Assembly (NCBI GenBank): GCA_031553005.1
Contig: JAVBMA010000008.1
Coordinates: 1-64,000 of the forward strand
Direction of reading: 5' to 3'
Source of the DNA: RGIG9379 sp031553005
Lineage (GTDB): Bacteria > Bacteroidota > Bacteroidia > Bacteroidales > Paludibacteraceae
Length of the DNA stretch: 64,000 nt
How positions within the stretch are numbered: the stretch's first letter is position 1; each line of letters opens with the position of its first letter. This document shows, piece after piece, positions 7,930-16,673 of this stretch. The position numbers and the translations under genes were made by a program. Below the pieces are notes generated by a model, which was not told the DNA's origin, ran no database searches, and worked only from the letters and a program-made list of their open reading frames with translations.

Positions 7930-8661
7930 ATGCAAAAATTAATAGCATATCCGCTTTCTGCAATTTATTACCTACTGTTTGGAGCTACTTTGGCTATCTT
8001 CCATCCGGTCCAGTGGCTATGCTTCAATTTATTCGGATACAAAGCCCACAAAAAAAGCGTGGATATCATGTCTTTCTTTCTGGTTGCTAATACTTATGTT
8101 TTAGGTACAAGGTATAAAATCAGTAATCCGGAAAAACTAATAACAGGTGTACCCTTGATTATCGTTGCCAACCATCAGAGCCTCTATGACATTACTACTG
8201 TTTGTTGGTTCCTGCGAAAGGTACACCCGAAATTTATCAGTAAGATTGAGCTCGGCAAAGGGATTCCCAGTATTTCCTACAATTTAAATCATGGAGGCTC
8301 TGTTCTTATTGACAGAAAAAATCCGAAACAATCCCTATCCGTAATAAGGGAAATGGGAGAATACATAGAAACTACTAAACGGTCAACCGTAATATTTCCG
8401 GAAGGAACGAGAAGTAAAACAGGCAAACCAAAACCATTTGCTGAAAACGGATTGAAAATCCTTTGTAAATATGCACCTTCTGCCTATATCGTTCCCTTAA
8501 CAATCAATAATTCGTGGAAAATGACAAGATGGGGCTCCTTCCCTTTAGGAATTGGGAATAAACTCCATTTTACGATTCATGACCCCATCCCTGTCAAAGG
8601 GATGCCATTTCCCGACCTTCTACAAAAAGCCGAGCAAGCCGTTGTCGAAGCTATCTATTAA
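7930..8661 (+). CDS. plsC: 1-acyl-sn-glycerol-3-phosphate acyltransferase
   Basis: 243 residues. It has a hydrophobic N-terminal segment for membrane association, then the HX4D catalytic motif NHQSLYD (H82, D87) and the acceptor-binding motif VIFPEGTRSKTG. PlsC enzymes acylate lysophosphatidate to phosphatidate at the inner face of the membrane in phospholipid synthesis. It starts at the base after the stop of the flavoprotein gene, so it is in one operon. The gene ends just before small palindromes at 8664-8706 that probably end transcription. Confidence 0.9.
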   Translation: MQKLIAYPLSAIYYLLFGATLAIFHPVQWLCFNLFGYKAHKKSVDIMSFFLVANTYVLGTRYKISNPEKLITGVPLIIVANHQSLYDITTVCWFLRKVHPKFISKIELGKGIPSISYNLNHGGSVLIDRKNPKQSLSVIREMGEYIETTKRSTVIFPEGTRSKTGKPKPFAENGLKILCKYAPSAYIVPLTINNSWKMTRWGSFPLGIGNKLHFTIHDPIPVKGMPFPDLLQKAEQAVVEAIY

Positions 8662-8663
8662 CC

Positions 8664-8706
8664 CAATCCAAAGGATTGAATCTAAATAACCCCCAATAAA
8701 ATTGGG
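8664..8706. repeat. two small palindromes after plsC
   Basis: CAATCC-AAA-GGATTG (8664-8678) and CCCAAT-AAA-ATTGGG (8692-8706). The first fits the window-wide nnnCC/GGnnn hairpin pattern with paired arm changes. Confidence 0.5.
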
Positions 8707-8898
8707 AGAATAGAGCCCCCAACCTCTCCACACTCCCAAGAGCCGCTTCGAACTACACATACAAACCCAAACAAAAAACTCACAAACTAATAATAAATTT
8801 CTGATTATTGTTAAAAACATTCATTATCTCTATTTGTTTTGTATATAGAAACTTAACCCATCTTGTCGTGAAACAAGTTGGCATAAAATTTATACAAA

Positions 8899-9915
8899 AT
8901 GAAAAAGAATCTATTCCTTCCGCTATTATTTACATTGTTACTCTTTTCCTGCAAACAAAACAACACGAAAACAGAACAGGTGAAAACCGACCCTCTTCCA
9001 TCGTGGAATGAAACAGAAAACAAAAAAGCCATTATTGACTTTGTTACGCAAGTAACTTCCGAAGGGAGTTCCGGCTTCATTCCGGCTGAAGACCGCATTG
9101 CAACATTCGACAATGACGGTACGCTTTGGAGCGAACAACCTCTATATTTCGAAATGGTGTATTCGATTGATATCGCGAAAAAGATAATCGCAGATAAACC
9201 TGAATTAGCCAAGAATCCCAAATTACAAGCACTGATAAATAAAAAACAATTCGAAAAAAATCCAGAAGAGGGAATTATGGAAGCGTTTATAATTTCGCAT
9301 TCAGGCGTCTCAACCGGCGAATTTTCGCAAATGGCTACAAACTGGTTAGATACGGCAAAACATAGCCGCTTCAAAGTAAAATATACCGAGTTGACTTATT
9401 TACCAATGGTTGAACTCTTACAATATTTACGCGAAAATGAATTTAAAACCTACATCGTATCGGGAGGCACTTCAGCCTTTATCCGCCAATTCAGCGACAA
9501 ACTTTACGGTATTCCTTCGGAACAAGTAATCGGCACAATGCTCAAAAGCAAGTTTGTGGTTAAAGACAATAAATATCAGATAACTTTCGAACCCGAACTT
9601 TGGCACAACGACGATAACGTAGGAAAACCAATCGGTATAGAACAATTCATCGGTAAAAAGCCGGTACTTGCTTTTGGTAATTCCGATGGAGACCTGCAAA
9701 TGCTTCAGTGGACTACGACCAATACTTATCCGAATTTGTGCCTTCTTTTGCACCATACTGATGGCGAACGCGAATATGCCTACGATAGTCTTTCCCATAT
9801 TGGAACATTAAAAAATGCCCTGATTGAAGGAGAACAAAAAGAATGGATTATAGTAGATATGAAAAATGACTTTAAAACCGTCTTTTCTTTCCCTTCGCCA
9901 AGTAATTTGAAATAA
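8899..9915 (+). CDS. HAD-superfamily phosphatase lipoprotein
   Basis: 338 residues with a lipoprotein signal peptide (lipobox LFSC, Cys18), so it is exported and lipid-anchored. HAD motifs are clear: DNDGT (nucleophile D71 and D73) in ATFDNDGTLW, motif II YIVSGGTSAF, and motif IV FGNSDGDLQML. An alpha-helical cap lies between motifs I and II. The fold class resembles phosphoserine phosphatase-like hydrolases, and a periplasmic phosphomonoesterase is likely; the substrate is not predictable. It stands alone between plsC and a convergent gene and is followed by two long inverted repeats. Confidence 0.85.
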   Translation: MKKNLFLPLLFTLLLFSCKQNNTKTEQVKTDPLPSWNETENKKAIIDFVTQVTSEGSSGFIPAEDRIATFDNDGTLWSEQPLYFEMVYSIDIAKKIIADKPELAKNPKLQALINKKQFEKNPEEGIMEAFIISHSGVSTGEFSQMATNWLDTAKHSRFKVKYTELTYLPMVELLQYLRENEFKTYIVSGGTSAFIRQFSDKLYGIPSEQVIGTMLKSKFVVKDNKYQITFEPELWHNDDNVGKPIGIEQFIGKKPVLAFGNSDGDLQMLQWTTTNTYPNLCLLLHHTDGEREYAYDSLSHIGTLKNALIEGEQKEWIIVDMKNDFKTVFSFPSPSNLK

Positions 9916-9944
9916 GATATTTCGTAAAAAATCAAAAATAATTT

Positions 9945-10047
9945 AGCACACAGATGACGCAGATTTTACAGATTTACACAGAAAAAATATGGCTTTTAAC
10001 AATATAAAATCTGTGTAAATCTGTAAAATCTGCGTCATCTGTGTGCT
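9945..10047. repeat. perfect 38-bp inverted repeat made of CAGAT words
   Basis: Arms 9945-9982 and 10010-10047 are exact reverse complements around a 27-base loop. Each arm is itself built from near-repeats of about 9 bases (CAGATGACG, CAGATTTTA, CAGATTTAC). It follows the HAD gene, in the 409-base convergent gap 9916-10324. Confidence 0.85.
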
Positions 10048-10215
10048 TTTGACCTACCTTATTTTAGTCTAAAAAGAATCTTTATATCAATTTTTTATCT
10101 TATTTATAATTAATATCTGTATTTTTTGTGTTTGCTGCCAATCGAAATTCTCACTCAATTCCGGCTATATTAAATTTAAAATCAAAAAAATAGACCTATC
10201 AAAATCCCTATACAA

Positions 10216-10278
10216 AATACAAATGAGACAAAAAACGTAAATTCAGTGAGAATTTACGTTTTTTGTCTCATTTGTATT
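10216..10278. terminator. perfect 28-bp inverted repeat, convergent terminator
   Basis: Arms 10216-10243 and 10251-10278 are exact reverse complements with a 7-base loop (CAGTGAG) and internal T-runs. The position between convergent genes fits a bidirectional terminator. Confidence 0.75.
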
Positions 10279-10324
10279 CTCCAACCTCTGCCTGATTCCG
10301 ATGGCACGGATTCAATAAAAGGCT

Positions 10325-11074
10325 TTATTTTGTTTCAACAACGATATACGAATCCTGTCCTCCCTGAGTAATAGGTTCATAATATGTACCGTTGTATTCG
10401 ACATATTTTTTACCATCGACAGTTGTCTCTTTAGCTCCGTCGGGCAAATGTGATACAACTGCTCCTGCCGGCGCTGTAACAACTTTATACTTACCGTCCG
10501 CTTTTACATAATACGCACCACCATAATAATAGTAAGTATTACCCGAAACGGAAATTTTCGTATATCCGCTCGGTAAAGACGAAATAACAGCTCCTATCGG
10601 TGCCGGAACAACCTTATATCCGCCTCCGCTTTCCTCAACATAATAAACCCCTTCATCATAATGATATTGCATATCATTGATTGAAACAATAACTGCGGCT
10701 GTTGTCAAAGTTGCAACTACAAATCCTATCGGATGCCATACTGGTCCCCAATAATAAGGAACAAACGGATGATAATAATATGGAAAAGCCGGAACAGGGA
10801 CCGGGATTGGGCGGGGCACAGGAACCGGAACGGGTCTCGGTGGAGGTGGAACAGGCCGGGGTGGAGGCGGAACAGGACGAGGACCGGGAGGCATTGGACG
10901 AGGTCCCGGATAATAACCTCTACTCGTCGACGTCGCAATAGTTCTTCCTGTATATGGATTATGTACGACAGTGGAATGACGAAACCGCTGGGAAAAACTT
11001 TCCTGCACCGGTAAAAACAGAGCAGATGCTATTAACAGTCCTGTATATACCTTATTTTTTGACATCATTTTCAT
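10325..11074 (-). CDS. secreted proline-rich DUF6515-like protein
   Basis: 249 residues. A signal peptide is followed by a basic region and a Pro-rich stretch of repeated GPRPVPPPPRPVP-type units (about residues 56-95), then YYYHPFVPYYWGP, a hydrophobic segment VATLTTAAVIVSI, and a C-terminal half with three related units of the form G-x-YY-V...YKVV-x-AP-x-GAV-[IV]-S-x-LP. This layout matches my recollection of DUF6515 proteins; function is unknown. The hydrophobic segment could anchor it in a membrane. The DUF2092-like gene lies just upstream on the same strand, 98 bases away, suggesting a shared envelope role. Start Met1, 3 or 4 cannot be distinguished. Confidence 0.7.
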   Translation of the reverse strand: MKMMSKNKVYTGLLIASALFLPVQESFSQRFRHSTVVHNPYTGRTIATSTSRGYYPGPRPMPPGPRPVPPPPRPVPPPPRPVPVPVPRPIPVPVPAFPYYYHPFVPYYWGPVWHPIGFVVATLTTAAVIVSINDMQYHYDEGVYYVEESGGGYKVVPAPIGAVISSLPSGYTKISVSGNTYYYYGGAYYVKADGKYKVVTAPAGAVVSHLPDGAKETTVDGKKYVEYNGTYYEPITQGGQDSYIVVETK

Positions 11075-11172
11075 ACTTAAAAATTTAAGGATTGAGAATT
11101 AAAGATGAAGCGCTTATTTCACTTTGGTTAGGACAATGACTTAAAACGTTTCAAATATGATTCGTTAAAAGT

Positions 11173-11925
11173 TTATTTTTTTTGGTCGGTTGTGTTCTGA
11201 ACAAGCCTTACTTTAGTTGCCTTAGGAGGAATTGAAAATTCAAACATCGAATCCGGGATATTCGGGTTAAGATTCCAATCGGAATAAGTTGCCTCATACT
11301 GGGACTGTCCGTTTTCGTCATTATATACAAGTACCATTTTTATCGGCAGGAAATAATCTTCTGCTGCAATCCAAAACTGAAAACCGGTACCGTTCACATC
11401 TCTCCCTGCTATATGGAAACAACTTTTGCCATAAATATCGGTCATTCCCAAGAAAATCAATTTCGCTCCCGTATCAACAACATCCTGTACAAATGAGCTA
11501 TAAAAAAAGTCGGCCCCCGGAAAGTCAATATCATACAAGCGGTTTATTGTATCCATTACCTGAACGACATCTTTTTTAGGAAGCGGAAATATTGAATATT
11601 GGTTTCTTCCGTAAGAATAGTAACTGAAATTATTTCCATCGTAAAGGAAAACTTTATGCCCGTCGTCCCCATCTAGATTTACCTTTAACTTATCCGGAAA
11701 TTTCAGACTTACTTTATTCTCATTCGAATGTTTAATATACCCCAGCTCATCCAACCAGACATCATAGCTTATATGTGCCGTAAAACTGCATGATTGAAGA
11801 CTTCGCATCTTATTATTTGTCTGTTCCAATACATATAAAGCAATAGAATCTGTTTTTGAAACCTGCGATTTAAGGGTAACCGGCATTATAAAACAAGCCA
11901 GTAGGAGGATGGCCGAATACTTCAT
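11173..11925 (-). CDS. DUF2092-like periplasmic protein (LolA/LppX-type fold)
   Basis: 250 residues from the ATG at 11925, chosen because MKYSAILLLACFIMPVTLKS is a standard signal peptide; the frame is open 24 codons further upstream but without signal-peptide character. The body has LKFPDKLKVNLDGDD, KVFLYDGNNFSYYS, KSCFHIAGRDVNGTGFQFWI and DYFLPIKMVLVY, the pattern of DUF2092 proteins, which resemble LolA-type carriers that hold lipids or hydrophobic ligands in a half-barrel. Likely periplasmic or outer-membrane facing. It is transcribed toward the DUF6515-like gene and probably co-transcribed with it. Ligand unknown. Confidence 0.7.
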   Translation of the reverse strand: MKYSAILLLACFIMPVTLKSQVSKTDSIALYVLEQTNNKMRSLQSCSFTAHISYDVWLDELGYIKHSNENKVSLKFPDKLKVNLDGDDGHKVFLYDGNNFSYYSYGRNQYSIFPLPKKDVVQVMDTINRLYDIDFPGADFFYSSFVQDVVDTGAKLIFLGMTDIYGKSCFHIAGRDVNGTGFQFWIAAEDYFLPIKMVLVYNDENGQSQYEATYSDWNLNPNIPDSMFEFSIPPKATKVRLVQNTTDQKK

Positions 11926-12107
11926 AATTTTTTCAATGAATAAATAAATATTGTATAATATAAACCCTTGTGATAAAAAAAGGTTCATTCTATTCAATAC
12001 TTTTTATTTCAAAATCGGTCAGGATTACAACGCAAACAATACGAGGATTTTTGACATACCTCGTTTTATTTTTTCATAGATATTAAGTAATTACAAATTA
12101 CCAGTCT

Positions 12108-12235
12108 ATTAAGTTTTATAAAGAATTTATTGTCATATTTTTAGTAGACAAGTTAACCAGAATAAGAATGACTTGTTTGCTCGTTTACTTGTCTACTCGT
12201 TTACTAAATTCCAAATTCATCATTAAATCTTATCA
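12108..12235. repeat. period-8 word repeat with inverted arms, copy 1
   Basis: AGTAGACAAGT at 12143-12153 faces ACTTGTCTACT near 12187. The words are variants of AAACnAGT spaced 8 bases apart. Left flank (TTTTATAAAGAATTTATTG) and right flank (ATCTTATCAAnTACTTA) recur at 14577-14725 in the same orientation, while the loop segment (CAGAATAAGAATGAC) is inverted there. Confidence 0.7.
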
Positions 12236-12240
12236 ATTAC

Positions 12241-13629
12241 TTATTCTTTTCTAGTAACAGATTCATAAACCTTTACCTTTGAAAGAGAAAGTCTTACTTT
12301 TATCCAATCCAATACCTTTTCTCTATCAGCTGTGTCCGGAAATTTTTTCCAAATCAGAAACACGGTAGGAATCGTATCTAATGTATTATCAGCACTTCCA
12401 TATATTACATTTGCAACAGAAAAAGTATCCAAATCGGAAAAATTAATGAGTCCCTCTTTCATCAATTGCTCTATCGGATATACCTGTTTCCGGTATTTTG
12501 CCAGCTCCTGCTCATACTGATGCAATTGAATCTCCCCTTTCTCGAAGCGGTTTTCATTTTGCTCTATATATTTTTGAAAAACAGAAATATCGCCACTCTC
12601 CGTAGACATCTGTTTAACAATCAGCCGTGTACCCTCCAATCCGAAATTCCTCATCCGGTTTTCCAATTCATCCTTTTGACCTACCGACAATGTATCGCCC
12701 ATTATCGTAAGAGAAACGGTATTTCCTTTACGTGAATAATGTTTATCCGTTTTTATTATATAAACATTATCTAGCATTATATTCTCCTGTACATAGTTCA
12801 GATAGCGGGCTGCATTGGCATCGAACGAACTCTGCTTTACTACATTAAACGCCATAAACACACTAGGAACAATCATCAAAAAGGAAAAAACGTAGATAGT
12901 AACCTTTACATGCTTTTCTTTTTTTTCGTCCATATAAGCCCGTTTGCGGAACTTCAAAATCCGAACCATAACAAAAGTGGCCAATGCAATAAAAAAGGCA
13001 TTAATAAAAAAAAGGTAAAGAGCTCCGAAAAAAAACATGGCTTGTCCCGTTCCGATACCATAGCCGGCAGTACAAAGAGGCGGCATCAGTGCTGTAGCTA
13101 TGGCTACACCTGAAATAACCGTTACTTTTTCCTCTTTACGCGATAACGCAGTAATTCCGGCAAGACCTCCAAACAATGCAATAAATACGTCATAAATAGT
13201 AGGATTTGTACGCGCCAGCAACTCGGACTGAGGTTCGCTCAACGGTGAAATAAAAAAGTAAAGGGAAGAAGCCAGCAAACTGACCAATACCATGATAAAC
13301 AAATTGATGAGCGAACGCCTCAGCATTATATTATCATTTATTCCGACTGATAATCCTATTCCCATAATAGGACCCATCAGAGGAGAAATAAGCATTGCTC
13401 CGATAATCACTGCCGGAGAATTAACATTCAGCCCAACCGAAGCTACTATAAATGCAAAAATAAGAATCCAGACATTAGTTCCCTTAAAGTCAATTCCTTT
13501 CTCAATCCGGTCTATTGTTGCTTCATAATCCGTATCACCAAGCAAATTGGACATAATACGAAACCGGTTATAGGCTTCATTAAAATATCTATGAACAAAA
13601 CTCTTTTCTTTTTCTTCCTTATTTTCCAT
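12241..13629 (-). CDS. DUF389 / TIGR00341-type integral membrane protein
   Basis: 462 residues. A cytosolic N-terminal helix region (about 1-45) is followed by a multi-span membrane domain containing the family signature NSPAVIIGAMLISPLMGPIM, then GGLAGITALS, ISGVAIATALMPPLCTAGYG and FINAFFIALATFVMV. The C-terminal third (about 260-462) is soluble and predicted to be periplasmic or cytosolic with mixed alpha/beta character. DUF389 proteins are widespread and of unknown function. The gene stands alone, with 150 bases to the esterase gene upstream and a word repeat downstream. Confidence 0.85.
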   Translation of the reverse strand: MENKEEKEKSFVHRYFNEAYNRFRIMSNLLGDTDYEATIDRIEKGIDFKGTNVWILIFAFIVASVGLNVNSPAVIIGAMLISPLMGPIMGIGLSVGINDNIMLRRSLINLFIMVLVSLLASSLYFFISPLSEPQSELLARTNPTIYDVFIALFGGLAGITALSRKEEKVTVISGVAIATALMPPLCTAGYGIGTGQAMFFFGALYLFFINAFFIALATFVMVRILKFRKRAYMDEKKEKHVKVTIYVFSFLMIVPSVFMAFNVVKQSSFDANAARYLNYVQENIMLDNVYIIKTDKHYSRKGNTVSLTIMGDTLSVGQKDELENRMRNFGLEGTRLIVKQMSTESGDISVFQKYIEQNENRFEKGEIQLHQYEQELAKYRKQVYPIEQLMKEGLINFSDLDTFSVANVIYGSADNTLDTIPTVFLIWKKFPDTADREKVLDWIKVRLSLSKVKVYESVTRKE

Positions 13630-13778
13630 TCAAAATATATTTTAAAATAAATTCTCTCAACTATAAACACTTTCAAATTCTAAACAGAATGCATTCAGCG
13701 CAATTTACGGATAACCGGAAAGCAATTCATTGTAATACAACTATTTTTTACCCGCCACGGATATTTCCATTATTTTTT

Positions 13779-14558
13779 TTATGAAAACAACCATGCTTGA
13801 AAATCTAATGACCCGAATACATAATCCCAGCAATCATGCCCAACTCCGGGATATTCGATAAGTTCTACGACGGATGACCCGGCAGCCTTCAATTCATAAT
13901 ATGCATCGCGGGAAAAAGAGACAGGAACAACAGCATCTTCCATACCGTGATAAAACCTAATCGGCATTTTTTTCAACTTCTTCAAACGGCTCGGCTCAAT
14001 GGCGCCGCAAATAGAAATTGCCCCGGCAAACATTTTCGGATTACGCACAACCAAATCCAACGCACCCATTCCTCCCATTGACAATCCCATTATATAGACC
14101 CGTTTCGGATCGACCGGCGCATTTTTTAAATAATATTTAATCAAATCCTGCACCAATTCGCTAGACTTTGTCTGTTTCGGATTTTCGGGTATAGAGAATT
14201 TCCCTGTCACGGAATCCTTTGTATAAGTTGCCCACGAATCATCGTCAGGACACTGTGGGAAAATCACAATCGCAGGATATTTTTGTCTGGCTACCGAATC
14301 CAGAAACGATGCAGAACCATATTTCAACTGTAATTCATTATCCGAACCACTCTCACCTCTTCCATGTAAAAAAACAACCAGAGGATATTTTTTCTTACCG
14401 CCTTTTTTATATCCCTCCGGATACAGAATACGGTATTTCAGTACTTCTTCGCCACGACTATATTCCCTGCCGTAAAAAGTATTGGTATTAAGCTGCTGTG
14501 CGCAAACTTGCAATATCACAAAAACGTTTAAAATAAAGAATAAACCTATTTTTTTCAT
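13779..14558 (-). CDS. secreted alpha/beta-hydrolase (esterase/peptidase-like)
   Basis: 259 residues with signal peptide MKKIGLFFILNVFVILQVCA. The alpha/beta-hydrolase fold is shown by the oxyanion region VVFLHGRGESG, nucleophile elbow GLSMGG (S160), acid loop HGMEDAVVP (D208) and GVGHDCWD (H241), a complete Ser-Asp-His triad. It resembles the predicted-peptidase / feruloyl-esterase-like group (COG4099 type) common in Bacteroidota carbohydrate catabolism. Likely periplasmic or secreted. No polysaccharide-utilisation genes are adjacent, so the substrate is open. Confidence 0.85.
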   Translation of the reverse strand: MKKIGLFFILNVFVILQVCAQQLNTNTFYGREYSRGEEVLKYRILYPEGYKKGGKKKYPLVVFLHGRGESGSDNELQLKYGSASFLDSVARQKYPAIVIFPQCPDDDSWATYTKDSVTGKFSIPENPKQTKSSELVQDLIKYYLKNAPVDPKRVYIMGLSMGGMGALDLVVRNPKMFAGAISICGAIEPSRLKKLKKMPIRFYHGMEDAVVPVSFSRDAYYELKAAGSSVVELIEYPGVGHDCWDYVFGSLDFQAWLFS

Positions 14559-14576
14559 ACAGAATATATATTATTA

Positions 14577-14725
14577 TTAAATTTTATAAAGAATTTATTG
14601 CCATGATTTTAGTAAACAAGTTGACAAGTAAACAAAGTAAACAGGTCATTCTTATTCTGGTTTACTTGTCTACTCGTTTACTTGTATACTTTTCTAAATA
14701 CTATATTAAGTCTTATCAACTACTT
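14577..14725. repeat. period-8 word repeat with inverted arms, copy 2
   Basis: Same flanks as 12108-12235, in the same orientation, but the central segment reads GTCATTCTTATTCTG, the reverse complement of the copy 1 centre. Words are AGTAAACAAGT and relatives. It fills most of the 333-base gap between the esterase gene and tRNA-Pro. Confidence 0.7.
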
Positions 14726-14866
14726 AAAAACTTCCAAAAAGAATTTTAAAAAATTCAAATAACGATGCAATTTAAAACAAACTCAATTTTGGCACAAAGT
14801 ATTTATCTTTTTTTTGAAATATTTTTCATTTTGATTGTGCAATAAAAAAAAGGGATTATCTTTGCA

Positions 14867-14875
14867 GCCGCAATG
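14867..14875 (+). promoter_or_regulatory. -7 box of tRNA-Pro promoter
   Basis: TATCTTTGC, 16 bases before the tRNA 5' end. No clear -33 box at the usual spacing. Confidence 0.45.
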
Positions 14876-14891
14876 TAGCAATACAGACTAT

Positions 14892-14966
14892 CGAGGTGTA
14901 GCGCAGTCCGGTTAGCGCATCTGGTTTGGGACCAGAGGGTCGGGGGTTCGAATCCCTCTACCTCGA
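14892..14966 (+). tRNA. tRNA-Pro (TGG)
   Basis: 75-nt cloverleaf. Acceptor CGAGGTG pairs with TACCTCG, anticodon stem TCTGG/CCAGA has loop TTTGGGA (anticodon TGG), and T loop is TTCGAAT. Discriminator A; CCA is not encoded. A short hairpin AAACTCG-type terminator follows. Confidence 0.96.
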
Positions 14967-15042
14967 CAATAAAGCGAGTTTGAAAATTTATCAAACTCGT
15001 TTCTTATTTTTAGGGATTACCGCTAATTTTGCACCTCTGTTA

Positions 15043-15072
15043 TTGCGAATTGTAAAAAATTAAATAACTTTG
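15043..15072 (+). promoter_or_regulatory. promoter of the PorT-like gene
   Basis: TTG at 15043-15045 and TAACTTTG at 15065-15072 with a 19-base spacer. Confidence 0.55.
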
Positions 15073-15111
15073 TTCTCATTCCTAATACTTCAATTTATTA
15101 TATAATAAAAT

Positions 15112-15759
15112 ATGAAAAAGATATTTTTCACCCTTTCTATCATGCTATTGTCATTTACTTGGACAATGCAAGCCCAGCAAGAAGTTAAAGTTCGTTTTGG
15201 AGGCGAAGCCGGTTTCAATATGAGTAAATGGGGAGGAAATTATGTCGATGACCTCGAAACCACATTCAAACCGGGATTTCACATCGGAGGTGTTGCCGAA
15301 ATGATGTTTAATCAACGATGGTCAATACAACCGGAAGTCGTTTTCTTTTATGAAGGAACCAACTCGGACATTCTGGATAAAGGAATAAGTGCCATGTATA
15401 TCAAATTCCCGCTTTTGGTATATTATAATTTCTTAAACGTAGGTCCGGGACGCCTGTCTCCCGGTGTAGGACCTTATTGTGCTGCCGGAATTGCAGGAAA
15501 AATAGATGGTGATTACAATACATTCGACGAAATCGGACGATTTGACTGGGGTGTATCTGTAAAACTAGCATACGAATTACAACACCTGAAAAAAGGGAAC
15601 GGTATTTTTGCCAGCCTTGGATTTTCTCAGGGATTTATCGATAAAACCCGCAGCACGGAATTGATGCTATCCGTAGGATATAAATTCCCATATAGCAAAT
15701 GGTTAAGTTCGACTTACCATAAAAAAGATATACAAGAAAACAAATACACAAATGAGTAG
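15112..15759 (+). CDS. PorT-family outer membrane beta-barrel protein
   Basis: 215 residues with signal peptide (MKKIFFTLSIMLLSFTWTMQAQ). The mature part has alternating strands typical of an 8-stranded barrel: VRFGGEAGFNMSKWGG, FKPGFHIGGVAEMMF, RWSIQPEVVFFYEG, IKFPLLVYYNFL, SPGVGPYCAAGI and ELMLSVGYKF near the end. The PorT/OmpW-like pattern is common in Bacteroidota. About 20 residues follow the last strand, ending KKDIQENKYTNE, which is a little unusual. Function unknown. A radical SAM gene follows in the same direction after 74 bases with a weak hairpin (GTAGGGAAA...TTCTCTACCC) between. Confidence 0.8.
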   Translation: MKKIFFTLSIMLLSFTWTMQAQQEVKVRFGGEAGFNMSKWGGNYVDDLETTFKPGFHIGGVAEMMFNQRWSIQPEVVFFYEGTNSDILDKGISAMYIKFPLLVYYNFLNVGPGRLSPGVGPYCAAGIAGKIDGDYNTFDEIGRFDWGVSVKLAYELQHLKKGNGIFASLGFSQGFIDKTRSTELMLSVGYKFPYSKWLSSTYHKKDIQENKYTNE

Positions 15760-15833
15760 GGAAATTTTCTCTACCCTTTTGTTTATCCCATTTACAAAGA
15801 ATAACAACAACTATACGTTTTAAAGTTCTTTGT

Positions 15834-16673
15834 ATGAGATTTAAGAAAATATATATTGAAATTACAAATGTCTGTAATTTTTCTTGTAGCTTTTGCCACA
15901 AGACATTACGTCACAAAAAGTTTATATTGCCGGAAGAATTTTCGGCAATACTTCTTAAAATAAAACCCTATACGAATTATATCTACCTCCACGTACTTGG
16001 AGAACCATTGTTACATCCTCAACTGGAAACCCTTCTCTCTATCGCCCATAAAGAAGGTTTTTTCATCAATATTACCACCAACGGCTCGTTAATTGCAAAA
16101 AAAAGGAGCACATTAATCAGTCAACCAGTCCGGCAATTCAACATATCATTGCACGACGCGGAAGAAAATATTCCACAAGAAACAAGGGAAAGATACCTTT
16201 ATGACATCTTTGACTTTGCTAATGAAAAGTCGGAAGATGCTTATTTTTCCCTTCGCCTATGGAACCAAGGCTCAGAGACATCCAGCCAATTCAATAATGA
16301 GTGCCTAAATGCTATTAACAACTATTTTGGCAAGAATATTGATATGGATACAATCAGGAAAGAAAAAAACATAAAGATAAAAGACCGGATTTTCTTGCAA
16401 AATGCCGTCCGCTTTTCATGGCCCGGAGAAAAAATTTTGGGAATCCAACAACGTACATGCTACGCACTAAAAGACCATGTAGCCATTTTAGTAGACGGAA
16501 CGGTAGTTCCCTGCTGTCTGGATGCCGATGCTCAAATGGCTTTGGGAAATATCTTTAACGATGATTTCGACAAAATTATTAACGGGGAAAAAGCCCTGAA
16601 AATTCTTTCCGGATTTCAGAAACATATGGTTTCCGAAAAAATATGTACAGACTGCGGATTTGTATTATTATAA
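15834..16673 (+). CDS. radical SAM protein with SPASM-like C-terminus
   Basis: 279 residues. Cluster motif C14-NFS-C18-SF-C21 (C-x3-C-x2-C) in IEITNVCNFSCSFC binds the [4Fe-4S] that cleaves SAM; HVLGEPLLHPQL and NITTNGSLI are the usual following motifs. The C-terminal region has further cysteines, RTCYALKD, GTVVPCCLDAD and KICTDCGF, matching a SPASM-type auxiliary cluster domain. SPASM proteins often modify peptides, but no precursor peptide is visible nearby. The downstream gap 16674-16998 is AT-rich with nothing recognised. The target is unknown. Confidence 0.85.
   Translation: MRFKKIYIEITNVCNFSCSFCHKTLRHKKFILPEEFSAILLKIKPYTNYIYLHVLGEPLLHPQLETLLSIAHKEGFFINITTNGSLIAKKRSTLISQPVRQFNISLHDAEENIPQETRERYLYDIFDFANEKSEDAYFSLRLWNQGSETSSQFNNECLNAINNYFGKNIDMDTIRKEKNIKIKDRIFLQNAVRFSWPGEKILGIQQRTCYALKDHVAILVDGTVVPCCLDADAQMALGNIFNDDFDKIINGEKALKILSGFQKHMVSEKICTDCGFVLL

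Noticed and set aside
14803..14994. Minus-strand ORF with VEGFEPPTLWSQTRCANRTA
   Set aside because: It is the antisense of tRNA-Pro; this peptide is a well-known spurious translation of tRNA genes.
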